From positions 62,001 to 126,000 of the forward strand of contig JAHHHJ010000003.1 of NCBI GenBank assembly GCA_019359445.1: a stretch of 64,000 nt of DNA, written 5' to 3'. Below, piece after piece: positions 42,420 through 51,876 of this stretch. This DNA comes from Kastovskya adunca ATA6-11-RM4 (lineage in GTDB: Bacteria; Cyanobacteriota; Cyanobacteriia; Cyanobacteriales; Coleofasciculaceae). A model generated the notes under the pieces. That model made no database searches and was not told the DNA's origin. It was given only the letters and a program-made list of their open reading frames with translations. Numbering within the stretch: position 1 is the first letter of the stretch; the number at the start of each line of letters is the position of its first letter. A program made the translations under genes and the position numbers.

Positions 42420-42888
42420 ATGGAATTGATCATCTTCATTGGCTTACAGGCGTCGGGAAAAAGTACATTTTTTCACACGCATTTTGCGGCAACTCATCAG
42501 CTTGTCAGCAAGGACTTGATGCGGAATAACAATAAAGCCCTCCCGCAGGCAGGCACAACTGATCGAGAGCGCCCTACAAGACGGAAAATCAATCGTCGTA
42601 GACAATACCAACCCCACCGTTGAAGACCGTGCCTCCATTATTGAGTTGGGGAAGCTCTACAGAGCAGAAATCACTGGGTACTACTTCCACTCCTTACTAG
42701 AGCGTTGTTTAGAGCGCAATCGGCAACGGCATCTTAAAGCTAGGGTGCCAGATGTGGCACTTTATAGCACGATCAAAAAGCTGAACCCTCCCTCCTACAG
42801 CGAAGGATTTCACAAGCTCTACTACGTGCAGATTACGGGTAACTTTACCTTTGAGGTTCATGCTTGGAGGGAAGCCCTTAATCGGTAG
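42420..42888 (+). pseudogene. Frameshifted P-loop AAA/kinase-like protein
   Basis: From ATG at 42420 the frame encodes a P-loop (IGLQASGKST) and VSKDLMRNNN, then runs out of register near 42525-42540. The next frame (one base over) continues without a stop from KPSRRQAQLIESALQDG through VVDNTNPTVED, RVPDVALYSTIKKL and ends at 42888, so the two halves together make a complete 150-residue polynucleotide-kinase-like protein. An extra base in the AT-rich AACAATAAAG stretch explains it. It is either a real pseudogene or a sequencing error. It sits 17 bp after repeat R2. Confidence 0.8.
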
Positions 42889-42988
42889 CTAGGGAACGAT
42901 TTTAAAAAAACACTCTCCTTTTAGACAGATGAACCATTAATGGAGGTTGGTCAAGGTAAAGGAGAAATCTTTATGGAGGCTATAACTT

Positions 42989-43222
42989 ATGGCTACCAAT
43001 ACTAGTAATTCTCCTATCAGCAATCTGGAGTATGATTTGCTGACAGCATTGCAAAACAAATCAGAAGCCCTAAAAGCCTATGAGATTTATATGAAAGATG
43101 CTCAGGACACCGGCTCTCAACCTTGTGTGGAACTGTTCCAGAAGCTAAGTGAAGCAGATCAGCAACATGTACAGGAACTTCGCCAGCATCTACAACAAGT
43201 GATGGAAAAAGGCAAAATGTAA
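42989..43222 (+). CDS. Small helical protein of unknown function
   Basis: A 77-residue protein. ATG at 42989 follows GGAGG. Almost all helix: LEYDLLTALQNKSEALKAYEIYM and LFQKLSEADQQHVQELRQHLQQV, two antiparallel helices with a cysteine (PCVEL) between them. The pattern of E and H recalls ferritin-like helices but is too short for a di-iron site. No signal peptide. I do not recognise the family. The ORF ends 52 bp before the convergent rRNA methyltransferase. Confidence 0.65.
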   Translation: MATNTSNSPISNLEYDLLTALQNKSEALKAYEIYMKDAQDTGSQPCVELFQKLSEADQQHVQELRQHLQQVMEKGKM

Positions 43223-43273
43223 TGCCGATGTAGGGGCGAATGGCTGTTCGCCCCTAGGGAAAGGCTATATCGC

Positions 43274-44395
43274 TCAATACAGCTCGTATTTTAGTAAAGT
43301 ACAGGGCAAAGAGCCGTTGTAGACGGGGATGCGGCGGGAGGCTTTAAGTCCTACTTTTTTGGCTAACTCTTTATTACCTGTTAAAACAAAGGCAGTCCAA
43401 CCCTTGAAGCGCTGTTTGAAGACATCACCCAGCAGCTTGTAAAGAGCGCCCAATTCTTGAACATCCCCTAAACGCTCGCCATAGGGAGGATTGCAGATGA
43501 TGACCCCTTTGTCGGCAGGGGCTTCTACTTGAGACAGTTCCGCGTGGGTAAAGGTGACTTGCGAGACAACACCACAGCGTTGGGCGTTATCACGAGCTTG
43601 AGAAAGAATATCAGCATCGCGATCGCTTCCGCTAATTAGTGCTTCCAGTTCTGTTTTTTGACTCGCTTTTGCCTCTAAGCGCAATTGCTCCCATAGCGAT
43701 TTGTCAAAGTTCTGCCAAGTTTCAAAACCAAATTGTCGAAACAACCCCGGTGCAATATTCAACCCCTTTAACGCCGCTTCTAGAGGTAAAGTCCCAGAAC
43801 CACACATCGGATCGAAGAAAGGCAGACTCGGTTCCCACTCCGCCATCTCCAGCAAAGCCGCCGCCAGCGTTTCCTTAAGGGGGGCAAGTCCGACAGCAGG
43901 GCGATATCCCCGGCGGTGCAGGCTGTCACCAGAACTGTCTAAACTAATCACGCAACGAGCTTGGTGAATGTGGGTATTAACCAGCACATCGGGATTTTGG
44001 GTATCGATGCTGGAGCGTTTGCCAAATTGCTGCCGCTGTTGGTCGATAATGGCATTCTTCACCTGTAAGGCTGTGAAGTGGGTGTGGTTAAGTTGGCGAT
44101 TTCCTCCAGTGCTGTTAACTGCTAGGGTGTTGTCAGGCTGTAGGTATTCCTCCCAGGCGATTTTTTGCACTTCCTGGTAGAGTTTGTCAGCATTCGGGCA
44201 AGTAAATTCTCGAATCGGGACTAGCACCCGGAAAAGCGTTCTTGCCCACAGATTTACTCGATACAGTAAGGCAGAATCCCCAGCAAAATGCACCCCTGTA
44301 AAATCAGGACGGACTTCTTTTGCCCCTAGGCGTTCCAGTTCCTGAGCGGCAATTGGCTCTAAACCACGAGCTACCGTCGCAAAATATTGATTCAT
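43274..44395 (-). CDS. THUMP-domain rRNA N2-guanine methyltransferase (RlmL-type)
   Basis: A 373-residue protein. ATG at 44395 (MNQYFATVARGLEPIAAQEL) is the natural start; the frame runs 24 codons upstream without support. The N-terminal THUMP domain spans about 45-155. The Rossmann methyltransferase follows with DPMCGSGTLPLEAA (motif I) and the catalytic NPPYGERLG. The family (RlmL N-terminal half, YcbY/YpsC-like) methylates N2 of a guanosine in 23S rRNA; the exact position here is not known. Convergent with a small helical gene. Confidence 0.9.
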   Translation of the reverse strand: MNQYFATVARGLEPIAAQELERLGAKEVRPDFTGVHFAGDSALLYRVNLWARTLFRVLVPIREFTCPNADKLYQEVQKIAWEEYLQPDNTLAVNSTGGNRQLNHTHFTALQVKNAIIDQQRQQFGKRSSIDTQNPDVLVNTHIHQARCVISLDSSGDSLHRRGYRPAVGLAPLKETLAAALLEMAEWEPSLPFFDPMCGSGTLPLEAALKGLNIAPGLFRQFGFETWQNFDKSLWEQLRLEAKASQKTELEALISGSDRDADILSQARDNAQRCGVVSQVTFTHAELSQVEAPADKGVIICNPPYGERLGDVQELGALYKLLGDVFKQRFKGWTAFVLTGNKELAKKVGLKASRRIPVYNGSLPCTLLKYELY

Positions 44396-44559
44396 AGCCT
44401 CTGTTATATCGTTTCCCTTGAGTCTCTTATTGTTGAAGTTGCAATAGTTGCAGCGCCAGCGTCTCATCTACCTTAGAGAGAATTGCTTGATGGGGTTGCA
44501 ATGAGAGCGATCGTATAGTTCTACAATAAATTGGCGCAATCTAAAGACTTAATGGATTA

Positions 44560-45732
44560 ATGTTCACCTCTATAAAACTTCCTCAAAAACTCATGCTCCT
44601 TGGTTCAGGAGAACTGGGCAAAGAATTTGTTATTGCTGCTCAACGATTGGGTAACTATGTTATCGCCGTCGATCGCTATGACAATGCCCCGGCGATGCAA
44701 GTAGCTGATGTTAGAGAAGTTATTTCGATGCTGAATGCTGAGGATTTAGAACGAGTTGTCACTCAACATCAGCCTAACTTTATTATTCCAGAAATTGAAG
44801 CCATTAGGACTGAAAAGTTACTGGAGTTTGAGCAGCGAGGAATCACTGTAATTCCAACAGCAAAGGCGACTAACTACACGATGAACCGGGATGCCATTAG
44901 AGAATTGGCGCATCGGCAGTTAGGGGTGAGAACAGCAAACTATGCCTACGCTACAAGCTTGGAGGAACTTAAAGCAGTTTCAAAAAACATCGGCTTTCCT
45001 AATGTAGTGAAACCCGTTATGTCTTCTTCAGGAAAAGGTCAATCTACAGTTAATTATCCAGAGGAAGTGGAAGCGGCTTGGGATTATGCGATCGCAGGTT
45101 CTAGAGGCGATACTCAAAAGATTATTGTTGAAGAGTTTATCCAGTTTGAGTTAGAGATTACTTTACTCACGATTAAACAGTGGAACGCTCCAACAATCTA
45201 TTGTCCAGCGATTGGGCATCGACAAGAAAGAGGCGATTATCAAGAATCTTGGCAACCCGCCGGACTGTCTGAAGAAAAGGTGAAAGCATCGCAGGCGATC
45301 GCCCAAAAAGTTACCGATGCTTTAGGCGGTGCAGGAATCTTCGGCGTAGAGTTCTTTATCACCAAAGACGAAGTAATTTTTTCGGAACTTTCCCCCCGAC
45401 CTCATGATACAGGCATGGTAACTTTAATTTCCCAAAACCTCAATGAATTTGAGTTGCACCTAAGAGCTGTTTTAGGTTTGCCAATTCCCAAAATAGAGCA
45501 ACTGGGAGCATCAGCGAGTGCTGTCATTTTAGCGAAAGAAAATTCAGATTCAATTTTCTTTGAAGGGGTCGAGGAGGCTTTATCAGAACCTGATGTAGAT
45601 ATCCGCTTGTTTGGGAAACCGGATTCTCGTCCTTATCGAAGAATGGGTGTGGCTTTAGCCAAAGGCAAAGATGTGCAAGACGCGAGGGAAAAAGCAAAGA
45701 TGGCAGCAGCAAAAGTAAAGATTGTTGGTTAA
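44560..45732 (+). CDS. purT: Formate-dependent GAR formyltransferase PurT
   Basis: A 390-residue ATP-grasp enzyme that uses formate, ATP and glycinamide ribonucleotide to make formyl-GAR in purine synthesis, bypassing folate-dependent PurN. Landmarks: [11 protein letters not shown] near the N-terminus, [22 protein letters not shown] (ATP-grasp loop), [17 protein letters not shown], and [24 protein letters not shown] (described in parts). Length matches the family. ATG at 44560. The alpha/beta hydrolase follows 46 bp downstream on the same strand. Confidence 0.96.
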   Translation: MFTSIKLPQKLMLLGSGELGKEFVIAAQRLGNYVIAVDRYDNAPAMQVADVREVISMLNAEDLERVVTQHQPNFIIPEIEAIRTEKLLEFEQRGITVIPTAKATNYTMNRDAIRELAHRQLGVRTANYAYATSLEELKAVSKNIGFPNVVKPVMSSSGKGQSTVNYPEEVEAAWDYAIAGSRGDTQKIIVEEFIQFELEITLLTIKQWNAPTIYCPAIGHRQERGDYQESWQPAGLSEEKVKASQAIAQKVTDALGGAGIFGVEFFITKDEVIFSELSPRPHDTGMVTLISQNLNEFELHLRAVLGLPIPKIEQLGASASAVILAKENSDSIFFEGVEEALSEPDVDIRLFGKPDSRPYRRMGVALAKGKDVQDAREKAKMAAAKVKIVG

Positions 45733-45778
45733 CCAAACGCTTTATTAAAGTCAAATCTTAATAAATAAAATCTAGTTC

Positions 45779-46666
45779 ATGAAAGATTTTCTCTCACCTG
45801 AAGTTTCTCAATTAACTGAAAATACATCTATTGCTATTGCTAAAAGTATCAAACAAGTGGCAATCAGCACTTCAATAAGTCAACAACCCATTACCACAAC
45901 CTACGTCTGTCAGGGTAGTGGTGGAACGCCAATTTTGTTGTTGCATGGATTTGACAGTTCGCTGCTAGAGTTTCGGCGTTTGCTACCTTTGTTAGCTGAA
46001 GAAAATGAGACATGGGCAGTTGATTTGTTGGGCTTTGGTTTTACGGAACGATTAGCAAACGTTTCCTTTAGCCCCACAACAATCAAAACCCATCTTTACA
46101 ACTTCTGGGAAAGTTTAATTAATCAGCCAGTAATTTTAGTTGGGGCTTCGATGGGAGGGGCAGCCGCGATTGATTTTACGCTTTCTTATCCGCAAGCTGT
46201 GCAGAAATTAGTACTATTAGATAGTGCGGGTTATACGGCTGGGCCGAATGCTGGGAAGTTTATGTTCCCGCCGATTGGTAACTTGGCAACGGCATTTTTA
46301 CGCAACCCAAAAGTCCGTCAAAAAATTAGCGTCAATGCTTACCACGACCCTAGCTTTGCTTCTCTGGATGCCCAGTTATGTGCAGCATTGCATCTCAAGT
46401 CCCCCGCTTGGCAGCAAGCGTTAATTTCTTTTACCAAGAGTGGCGGTTATACTGCATTTGGTCAGAAATTAGCCGAGATTCAGCAACCGACACTAATTTT
46501 GTGGGGAGAATCGGACAAAATTTTGGGGACGGCTGATGCGGTGAAATTTCAGCAGGCGATCGCTAATTCCCAACTAGTTTGGCTCAAAAACTGCGGTCAC
46601 GTCCCGCACCTAGAACAGCCGCAGATTACAGCCCAGCACATTTTGGAGTTTCGAGGGATGGCATAG
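45779..46666 (+). CDS. Alpha/beta-fold hydrolase
   Basis: A 295-residue soluble hydrolase. Oxyanion region LLHGFDSSLLEF, nucleophile Ser in VGASMGGAAAI, acid in LWGESDKILG and His in NCGHVPHLEQP form a complete triad. Residues 80-95 have the GFGFTERL loop typical of the epoxide-hydrolase/haloalkane-dehalogenase-like branch common in cyanobacteria. Substrate unknown. No signal peptide. ATG at 45779, 46 bp after purT; cotranscription possible without an obvious functional link. Confidence 0.85.
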   Translation: MKDFLSPEVSQLTENTSIAIAKSIKQVAISTSISQQPITTTYVCQGSGGTPILLLHGFDSSLLEFRRLLPLLAEENETWAVDLLGFGFTERLANVSFSPTTIKTHLYNFWESLINQPVILVGASMGGAAAIDFTLSYPQAVQKLVLLDSAGYTAGPNAGKFMFPPIGNLATAFLRNPKVRQKISVNAYHDPSFASLDAQLCAALHLKSPAWQQALISFTKSGGYTAFGQKLAEIQQPTLILWGESDKILGTADAVKFQQAIANSQLVWLKNCGHVPHLEQPQITAQHILEFRGMA

Positions 46667-46887
46667 CTGTTTAGCGATCGCAAGAAAGCTGGACGAGGCT
46701 AAGATCCAGACAGGATTTATGTAATACCAATTTCATAAAATAGCGCTACAAATCGACCCCCCTTATTAAGGTAGGAAATCACATAGTATCTGTAGTAAAC
46801 ATTCAGGAAATTGATATAAAAGCCGACCCTGGGCTACACTTACCAACTACTGCTGAACTATCGGGTTCGGATGATACCCTGCCAATC

Positions 46888-47781
46888 ATGAAAACCGATT
46901 CAATTACTCAATTGTGCGCTTGGTCGCTCGGTGTTGTTCTGCTGTTGGCTGCGCCTGCTGACGCTCAAAGGATATTTAGTCCTGTACAACAGCAGAGTTA
47001 TAGAGCATCAGAGATATATGAGGAACTAGAAGAAGCCGATGTGGTGTATTTAGGGGAAACTCACGACAGTCCTGAAGACCATAAGGCGCAACTCGCCATT
47101 ATTCAAGCACTCTATCAGCAGCAGCGGAAAAAGAACCCCACTGCACCCCCTTTAGCGATCGCACTGGAAATGTTTCAGCGTCCCTACCAAGATATTCTCA
47201 ATCAGTACCTAGCTGGAGAAATCACCGAAGCGCAACTGATTGAGCAAAGCGAGTATGATGATCGTTGGGGTTTCCCGTGGGAGTACTACGCCCCAATTTT
47301 GCGCTTTGCCAAAGCCAATCAATTACCAGTAATTGCACTAAATACCCCGACAGAAATCACTCGCAAAGTTGCCCGACAAGGCTTAGAAAGTCTCTCCGCT
47401 CAAGAGCGTCGATACATTCCTCCCGCCTCCGAAATTTGCACAGATAACGTTGACTACCGTCAGCGCACCCAGGAAATTTTTGAGCAGCATCAGGTGGGTG
47501 GACATGGTAACAGTGCCGACTTTGAGAAATTTTTTCTTGCCCTAGTACTGTGGGACGAAACAATGGCAGAAGCGATCGCCCAATTTATGCAAACCAATCC
47601 CGATTACCAAGTTGTCGTGCTGGCAGGACAATCCCATATTGCCTATGGCGACGGCATTCCTAGCCGTGTAGAGCGACGGATCAATAATCCTAACCTTACG
47701 CAGCGCTCCATCCTACTAGGCGCTTCAGAAGAGCTGCAAGTTGAAAAAAAGGCGATCGCTGATTTTCTTTGGCAGCACTAA
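46888..47781 (+). CDS. ChaN family (DUF399) protein
   Basis: A 297-residue protein with a signal peptide (LCAWSLGVVLLLAAPADA). The ChaN domain follows, with VVYLGETHDSPEDHKAQL, ALEMFQRPYQDILNQYL and the C-terminal VVVLAGQSHIAYGDGIP. ChaN of Campylobacter binds haem in the periplasm, and the two His regions here (GETHDS and GQSHIAYG) are in the family's expected places. An envelope protein linked to iron or haem is inferred. Standalone; ATG at 46888. Confidence 0.85.
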   Translation: MKTDSITQLCAWSLGVVLLLAAPADAQRIFSPVQQQSYRASEIYEELEEADVVYLGETHDSPEDHKAQLAIIQALYQQQRKKNPTAPPLAIALEMFQRPYQDILNQYLAGEITEAQLIEQSEYDDRWGFPWEYYAPILRFAKANQLPVIALNTPTEITRKVARQGLESLSAQERRYIPPASEICTDNVDYRQRTQEIFEQHQVGGHGNSADFEKFFLALVLWDETMAEAIAQFMQTNPDYQVVVLAGQSHIAYGDGIPSRVERRINNPNLTQRSILLGASEELQVEKKAIADFLWQH

Positions 47782-47975
47782 CAGACTCCAAAGGAATGGT
47801 ACTGACTTCAAAAAATTCATCACACATCACAACCGATCAACCCTTGTGCAGGGGGTTTGGGGAGAAGCCCCCCCAAGCTGGGTTTTTCTCAAAAACGTCT
47901 GTCTACTTTGCCCTCAAACCAGTAACATTCAACCTTAAAGAATTTTTTATAGCCCCAGCATCTCCCCTACCTTCT

Positions 47976-48788
47976 TCAACGATTGACAACAACCTCCACC
48001 AACGGTTTAAAAATTGGCACCAATTCCCCACGACTAGCCACCAAAGTCGGAAACGATCGCGAACTATAATCTTTCCCCACCTCCAAAGGAAAAATTGGCT
48101 TTGGCTCTAGCGGTACCCAGACCCCACCTGCGGCTTGCACAATCGCCACAGCAGCAGCAATGTCCCAAATCTTCGGCGTTGCCTCAACCCCTCCCAACGC
48201 CACCCCCGACGCCGTCGTCAGGAAGTTATAGCTGGCAACCCCCAGCATCCGAATCTTGCAGGGAAACGGTTTTTGTAAAACAGCCGTACTGCGGGCGCAG
48301 AGGTTAAAAAAATGGTTATTACTAGGATCATCAGCACTGCTGTGGATCGGTTGGTTATTTAAAAAAGCACCCCTAGGCCCTGTTAACCCAGATCCGTACC
48401 AAAAACCGTGTAATGATTGCTGAATTGGGGGGAAATGCACATACCCGAATACAGGCGTTCCTTGATACAACAACCCCAGCGAAATCCCCCATAGAGGAAT
48501 CCCCCGCGTAAAGTTGGTAGTGCCATCCAAAGGGTCAATTACCCAACACCATTCGGTATCAGGAAAAATATGTTCCGTTTCTTCTGACAGAACACCATGA
48601 GTAGGGAAAGTAGTCGCGATCGCTTCTCTAATTTCTCGATCTGCCCATTGATCGGCTCGCGTTACCAGACTCCCATCTGCCTTTTGCGATGCCTGCACCT
48701 GCCCAAAATCAGCTAGCAACTGGATACCGACACGGTGAGCGATCGCCTGGGCAAAGTTGAGAATATCTGTCCAAAAATCATTAGTCAT
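47976..48788 (-). CDS. Inositol monophosphatase family protein
   Basis: A 270-residue Mg-dependent phosphatase. The metal site WVIDPLDGTTNFTRG and the distal WDIAAAVAIVQAAGG are both intact, plus EETEH ahead of the first. Could act on inositol phosphates, histidinol phosphate or PAP; the family is mixed and the substrate is open. ATG at 48788 lies in a heptamer repeat (CATTAGT units), and an overlapping five-codon frame precedes it. The MFS gene upstream is on the same strand, separated by repeat R3. Confidence 0.88.
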   Translation of the reverse strand: MTNDFWTDILNFAQAIAHRVGIQLLADFGQVQASQKADGSLVTRADQWADREIREAIATTFPTHGVLSEETEHIFPDTEWCWVIDPLDGTTNFTRGIPLWGISLGLLYQGTPVFGYVHFPPIQQSLHGFWYGSGLTGPRGAFLNNQPIHSSADDPSNNHFFNLCARSTAVLQKPFPCKIRMLGVASYNFLTTASGVALGGVEATPKIWDIAAAVAIVQAAGGVWVPLEPKPIFPLEVGKDYSSRSFPTLVASRGELVPIFKPLVEVVVNR

Positions 48789-48883
48789 TAGTCATGAGTT
48801 CATAAGGGTTCATCATTCAAGGTTCATCGCTAATGGCTAATCCCTTCATACTTCATACTTCATCCTTCACCCTTCATCCTTTC
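48781..48883. repeat. Heptamer repeat block R3
   Basis: CATTAGT heptamers overlap the phosphatase start, followed by TTCATCG-type units, CTAATGG, and ACTTCAT/CCTTCAT/CCTTCAC heptamers (48845-48880). They are the reverse complement of the GTATGAA heptamers in R1, R2 and R4. Confidence 0.75.
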
Positions 48884-50392
48884 TCAATCCAAGTCTTGTT
48901 CCATCACAGCCGCGATCGCGTCTTTAGTATTCCGACGAAACTCTTTAACATTTACCCGTTTCAACAAACCAATAGCGACGAGCATTCCCACTGCTTGCAG
49001 CCCAAACACCAGGCTATAAGCCAGTAGCGGTGTTGTAAATAGAGCTTTCCCAATCGTTAAAACCGCACCGCCAGTAACCGTTGCTATTGCCCGTGCCATT
49101 GCCTGAGACAGTCCCCAAGCACCAATGAAAGTACCCGCCGTTTCCGCCGCCGTCAGGTCGAGCATCAAGCTAAGTGCCCCGGTAGTAGTGATACCTGCGG
49201 CTAAACCAAACAGCAGCATCGCCACTCTCAAGAGATTTGGCTCGTGAGTGAATCCCGACAGGATAATCAAGCAAAAACAAATCGCCACCAAAAGACAGCC
49301 GAGTCTCGTGGTTTTTTGCTGTCCGAGGCGAGGTACGACTAAAAAGCCTGTGGTGCTAACGCCAACTAACGTTCCCAATCCCCAGAAGGAGTTGAGTTTC
49401 GTCGTTTCGGCAATCGGCATATTAAAGACTTCGCCACCGTAGGGTTCTAAAACCGCTTCCTGCATAAAAAGACTGAGAGTCATCACCAGCAAAAAGGTGA
49501 AAAACAAACCCGTTTGGCGGCTAGCGGTGAGAACTTTGATAGCTCGACCGAGGGTTATCTTGTCTTCTCGGTCTACAAAGGTGGAACGAGCGGCATAGTG
49601 GGAGTATTTTTTCTCGATCCCAACGGTAGATAGAAGTGCCAGTCCAAAAACAATCAACGGTACGAGGACGAACAAGCTATTAATCGGCGGTTGTAAGGTT
49701 TCTATCGGCGTCTTAATCGGCTGCCAGTCGGCGAATAACGTACTGCCGACATTCGCACCCAAAACAACGCCTGCTTCCTCCAGCCTTTTGAGCAAGACGC
49801 CGCCTGTAATCCCGCCAATCACAATTCCCACCATCAGCATTGACCACGTAGTGCCGATCAGTTGGGAGCGATTGTCTTCTTCGGAAACATCCACTAAAAG
49901 GGCTGTAAAGGGTGTGGAGCTAGCACTAAGTGCCAAGCCGTAAATTGTAAAGCTCAAGGCTAATAGGGCTGTCCACCCCAAGGTTTGGGCGTTTAGCGTC
50001 CAGCCTCCGGCAGCACGAACGACTGTCCCTAGCTGCCACATAATTTGCACGGCAAGGAAGGCGGCGATGGTAAACCCTGCTGCCCCTAGCCAAACATAAC
50101 CGCTGCGGTGTTTGCCAAACAGGGGCTTGGCATCAGACAGTTGCCCAAACCAGACGCGTGCAGGGGCAACAAACTGATGCATGGCGATCGCTCCGGCTGC
50201 AAAAATTGCAGGAACGCCTAATTCGCTAATCATCACTCGGTTGAGAATGCCCAGCGTCAAAACCGCCATGATGCCCAAGCCCATTTGAAATAAGCCCAGC
50301 CGCACCATAGTCAACAAATCGAGACGGGGAATTACCTGATCTTTTGGCTCTGATGAAGGTTCGGAAGAATTGGGGGAGTCAGAAATTGCCAT
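48884..50392 (-). CDS. BCD-family (PucC-like) MFS transporter
   Basis: A 502-residue MFS protein with about 12 membrane segments and a short polar N-terminus. Family marks are MVRLGLFQMGLGIMAVLTLGILN, WFGQLSDAKPLFGKHRSGYVW (split here) and LLVDVSEEDNRSQLIGTTW. PucC/LhaA relatives in purple bacteria assist light-harvesting complex assembly and may carry (bacterio)chlorophyll; in cyanobacteria two or more copies exist, with related photosynthetic roles inferred. ATG at 50392. Between its 3' end and the phosphatase gene lies repeat R3. Confidence 0.9.
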   Translation of the reverse strand: MAISDSPNSSEPSSEPKDQVIPRLDLLTMVRLGLFQMGLGIMAVLTLGILNRVMISELGVPAIFAAGAIAMHQFVAPARVWFGQLSDAKPLFGKHRSGYVWLGAAGFTIAAFLAVQIMWQLGTVVRAAGGWTLNAQTLGWTALLALSFTIYGLALSASSTPFTALLVDVSEEDNRSQLIGTTWSMLMVGIVIGGITGGVLLKRLEEAGVVLGANVGSTLFADWQPIKTPIETLQPPINSLFVLVPLIVFGLALLSTVGIEKKYSHYAARSTFVDREDKITLGRAIKVLTASRQTGLFFTFLLVMTLSLFMQEAVLEPYGGEVFNMPIAETTKLNSFWGLGTLVGVSTTGFLVVPRLGQQKTTRLGCLLVAICFCLIILSGFTHEPNLLRVAMLLFGLAAGITTTGALSLMLDLTAAETAGTFIGAWGLSQAMARAIATVTGGAVLTIGKALFTTPLLAYSLVFGLQAVGMLVAIGLLKRVNVKEFRRNTKDAIAAVMEQDLD

Positions 50393-50545
50393 GAATATTC
50401 GCAGAAGCGATCGCTTGCAAAATTGTTTATTGTATTTCCCATCTCTCTAAAGATACAAGTTGCCACAGCACCTAGCTGGAGGTCAGCAACAGGCTGCAAC
50501 GATACACTATAAGCGTATGAAGAAATGTAAATAAGAGGTGTATTA

Positions 50546-51502
50546 ATGGAAACTCTACAAATGACGACTCTTGGTCAAAACGGCCCCACCGTCACTTCCT
50601 TGGGAATTGGCACTTGGTCTTGGGGAGACAAACTTGTTTGGAACTACGGCAGCGACTACGGAGAAGCGGAGGTAGCAGAAGCCTTCAAAGCCACCTTAGA
50701 TGCTGGCATTAGCTTCTTCGACACCGCCGAAATCTACGGAACGGGAGAGTCAGAATCCCTCCTCGGTCGTTTTATGAAGCAACACGGCTACTCTGCCCAA
50801 ATTGCCACAAAATACTTTCCTCTACCCTGGCGATTTACAGCTCAAGCGGTTTCGGACGCCCTCACAGAAAGTCTCAAACGGCTGCAGGTGGAGCAAGTAG
50901 CCTTGTATCAAGTGCATCACCCGGTTAGCTTCCTTATGTCTCAAAAGGCGCTAATGAATGCTCTAGCTGATGAGGTACAGCGCGGCAGAATCGCCGCCAT
51001 TGGCGTCAGCAACTACTCTGCCGAACAAATGCGAGAAGCCCACGGATATCTAGCAGAACGAGGCATACCTTTAGCCGTCAATCAGGTGGAGTATTCCTTA
51101 TTGGCGCGCAAGGTAGAATCTCAAGGCATTATCGCCACGGCTCAAGAGCTGGGAGTCACAATTCTCGCCTATAGCCCCCTAGCAAAAGGCTTGCTAACAG
51201 GGAAATACACCCCCGAATCCGATCAAAAACCCTCTGGGGCGCGTCGCTTTGATCCCCAATTCAGCAAGCAGGGCTTAGAGAAGATTGCACCCGTTATCTC
51301 CTTGTTGCAGCAGTTTGGTCAAAAGTACGACCGCACTCCCGCGCAAGTGGCGCTTAACTGGCTAATCGCCCAAGGAAATGTCATCCCGATTCCCGGTGCC
51401 AAAAATGCCAAGCACGCCACGCAGAATGCTGGAGCCTTAGGTTGGAGCCTCACCAGCGAGGAAGTGGCGCAGTTAGAGCAAGCGAGCCGTCCTTGGTTGT
51501 AG
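50546..51502 (+). CDS. Aldo/keto reductase
   Basis: A 318-residue NADPH-dependent TIM-barrel oxidoreductase. The catalytic tetrad can be placed: Asp in FFDTAEIYG, Tyr in that same loop, Lys in IATKYFPLPW, His in QVHHPVSF. NADP-binding parts are AVNQVEYSLLARK, AYSPLAKGLLTGK and IPGAKNAKHATQNAG. Cyanobacterial and plastid homologs are of unknown substrate (pyridoxal reductase has been proposed for related plant forms). ATG at 50546 follows AAGAGGTG. Divergent from the MFS gene. Confidence 0.92.
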   Translation: METLQMTTLGQNGPTVTSLGIGTWSWGDKLVWNYGSDYGEAEVAEAFKATLDAGISFFDTAEIYGTGESESLLGRFMKQHGYSAQIATKYFPLPWRFTAQAVSDALTESLKRLQVEQVALYQVHHPVSFLMSQKALMNALADEVQRGRIAAIGVSNYSAEQMREAHGYLAERGIPLAVNQVEYSLLARKVESQGIIATAQELGVTILAYSPLAKGLLTGKYTPESDQKPSGARRFDPQFSKQGLEKIAPVISLLQQFGQKYDRTPAQVALNWLIAQGNVIPIPGAKNAKHATQNAGALGWSLTSEEVAQLEQASRPWL

Positions 51503-51876
51503 AAGAGGCAAAGGGAGCAGGAAAGCGGGGCTGAGGGGGTGAAAAATGAACAGTTGACAGTTGAGGATGCCGATTAGCCATGAGCTATAAACCGTAACAC
51601 GGGATGTGTGGACGGTAATGAAGCTTTGGTGATTTTATTAGAGAGGATGGTTGTTAGCGGTAAGCTGCTTCATGGGGGTGGGCTAATCGGCTAAATCTCT
51701 GCTATTAAATTGCATAGTGTTACTGACTTCTGTTAGCGAAACTTTGTCAAGTGAAGGTAGTTGCCAGAGCGGTTAGTTAAACATCCAACCAAACTAATAA
51801 TGGGTGCGTTTGTTGACAGCTCGCATACCTGGGAACTGTAATACACCTTGTCAAGGTTTGAGGAGGTTTGGGATTC
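51503..51876. other. Intergenic region upstream of the adenylate cyclase gene
   Basis: About 370 bp. A 13-bp palindrome ACCTTGTCAAGGT (51845-51857) lies 20 bp before the ATG and just ahead of the ribosome site AGGAGG; it could be an operator. A related half TTGTCAAG is at about 51745. No gene was seen. Confidence 0.45.

Noticed and set aside
51503-51876. tRNA-like or sRNA gene
   Set aside because: No cloverleaf arms, T-loop sequence or terminator were found.
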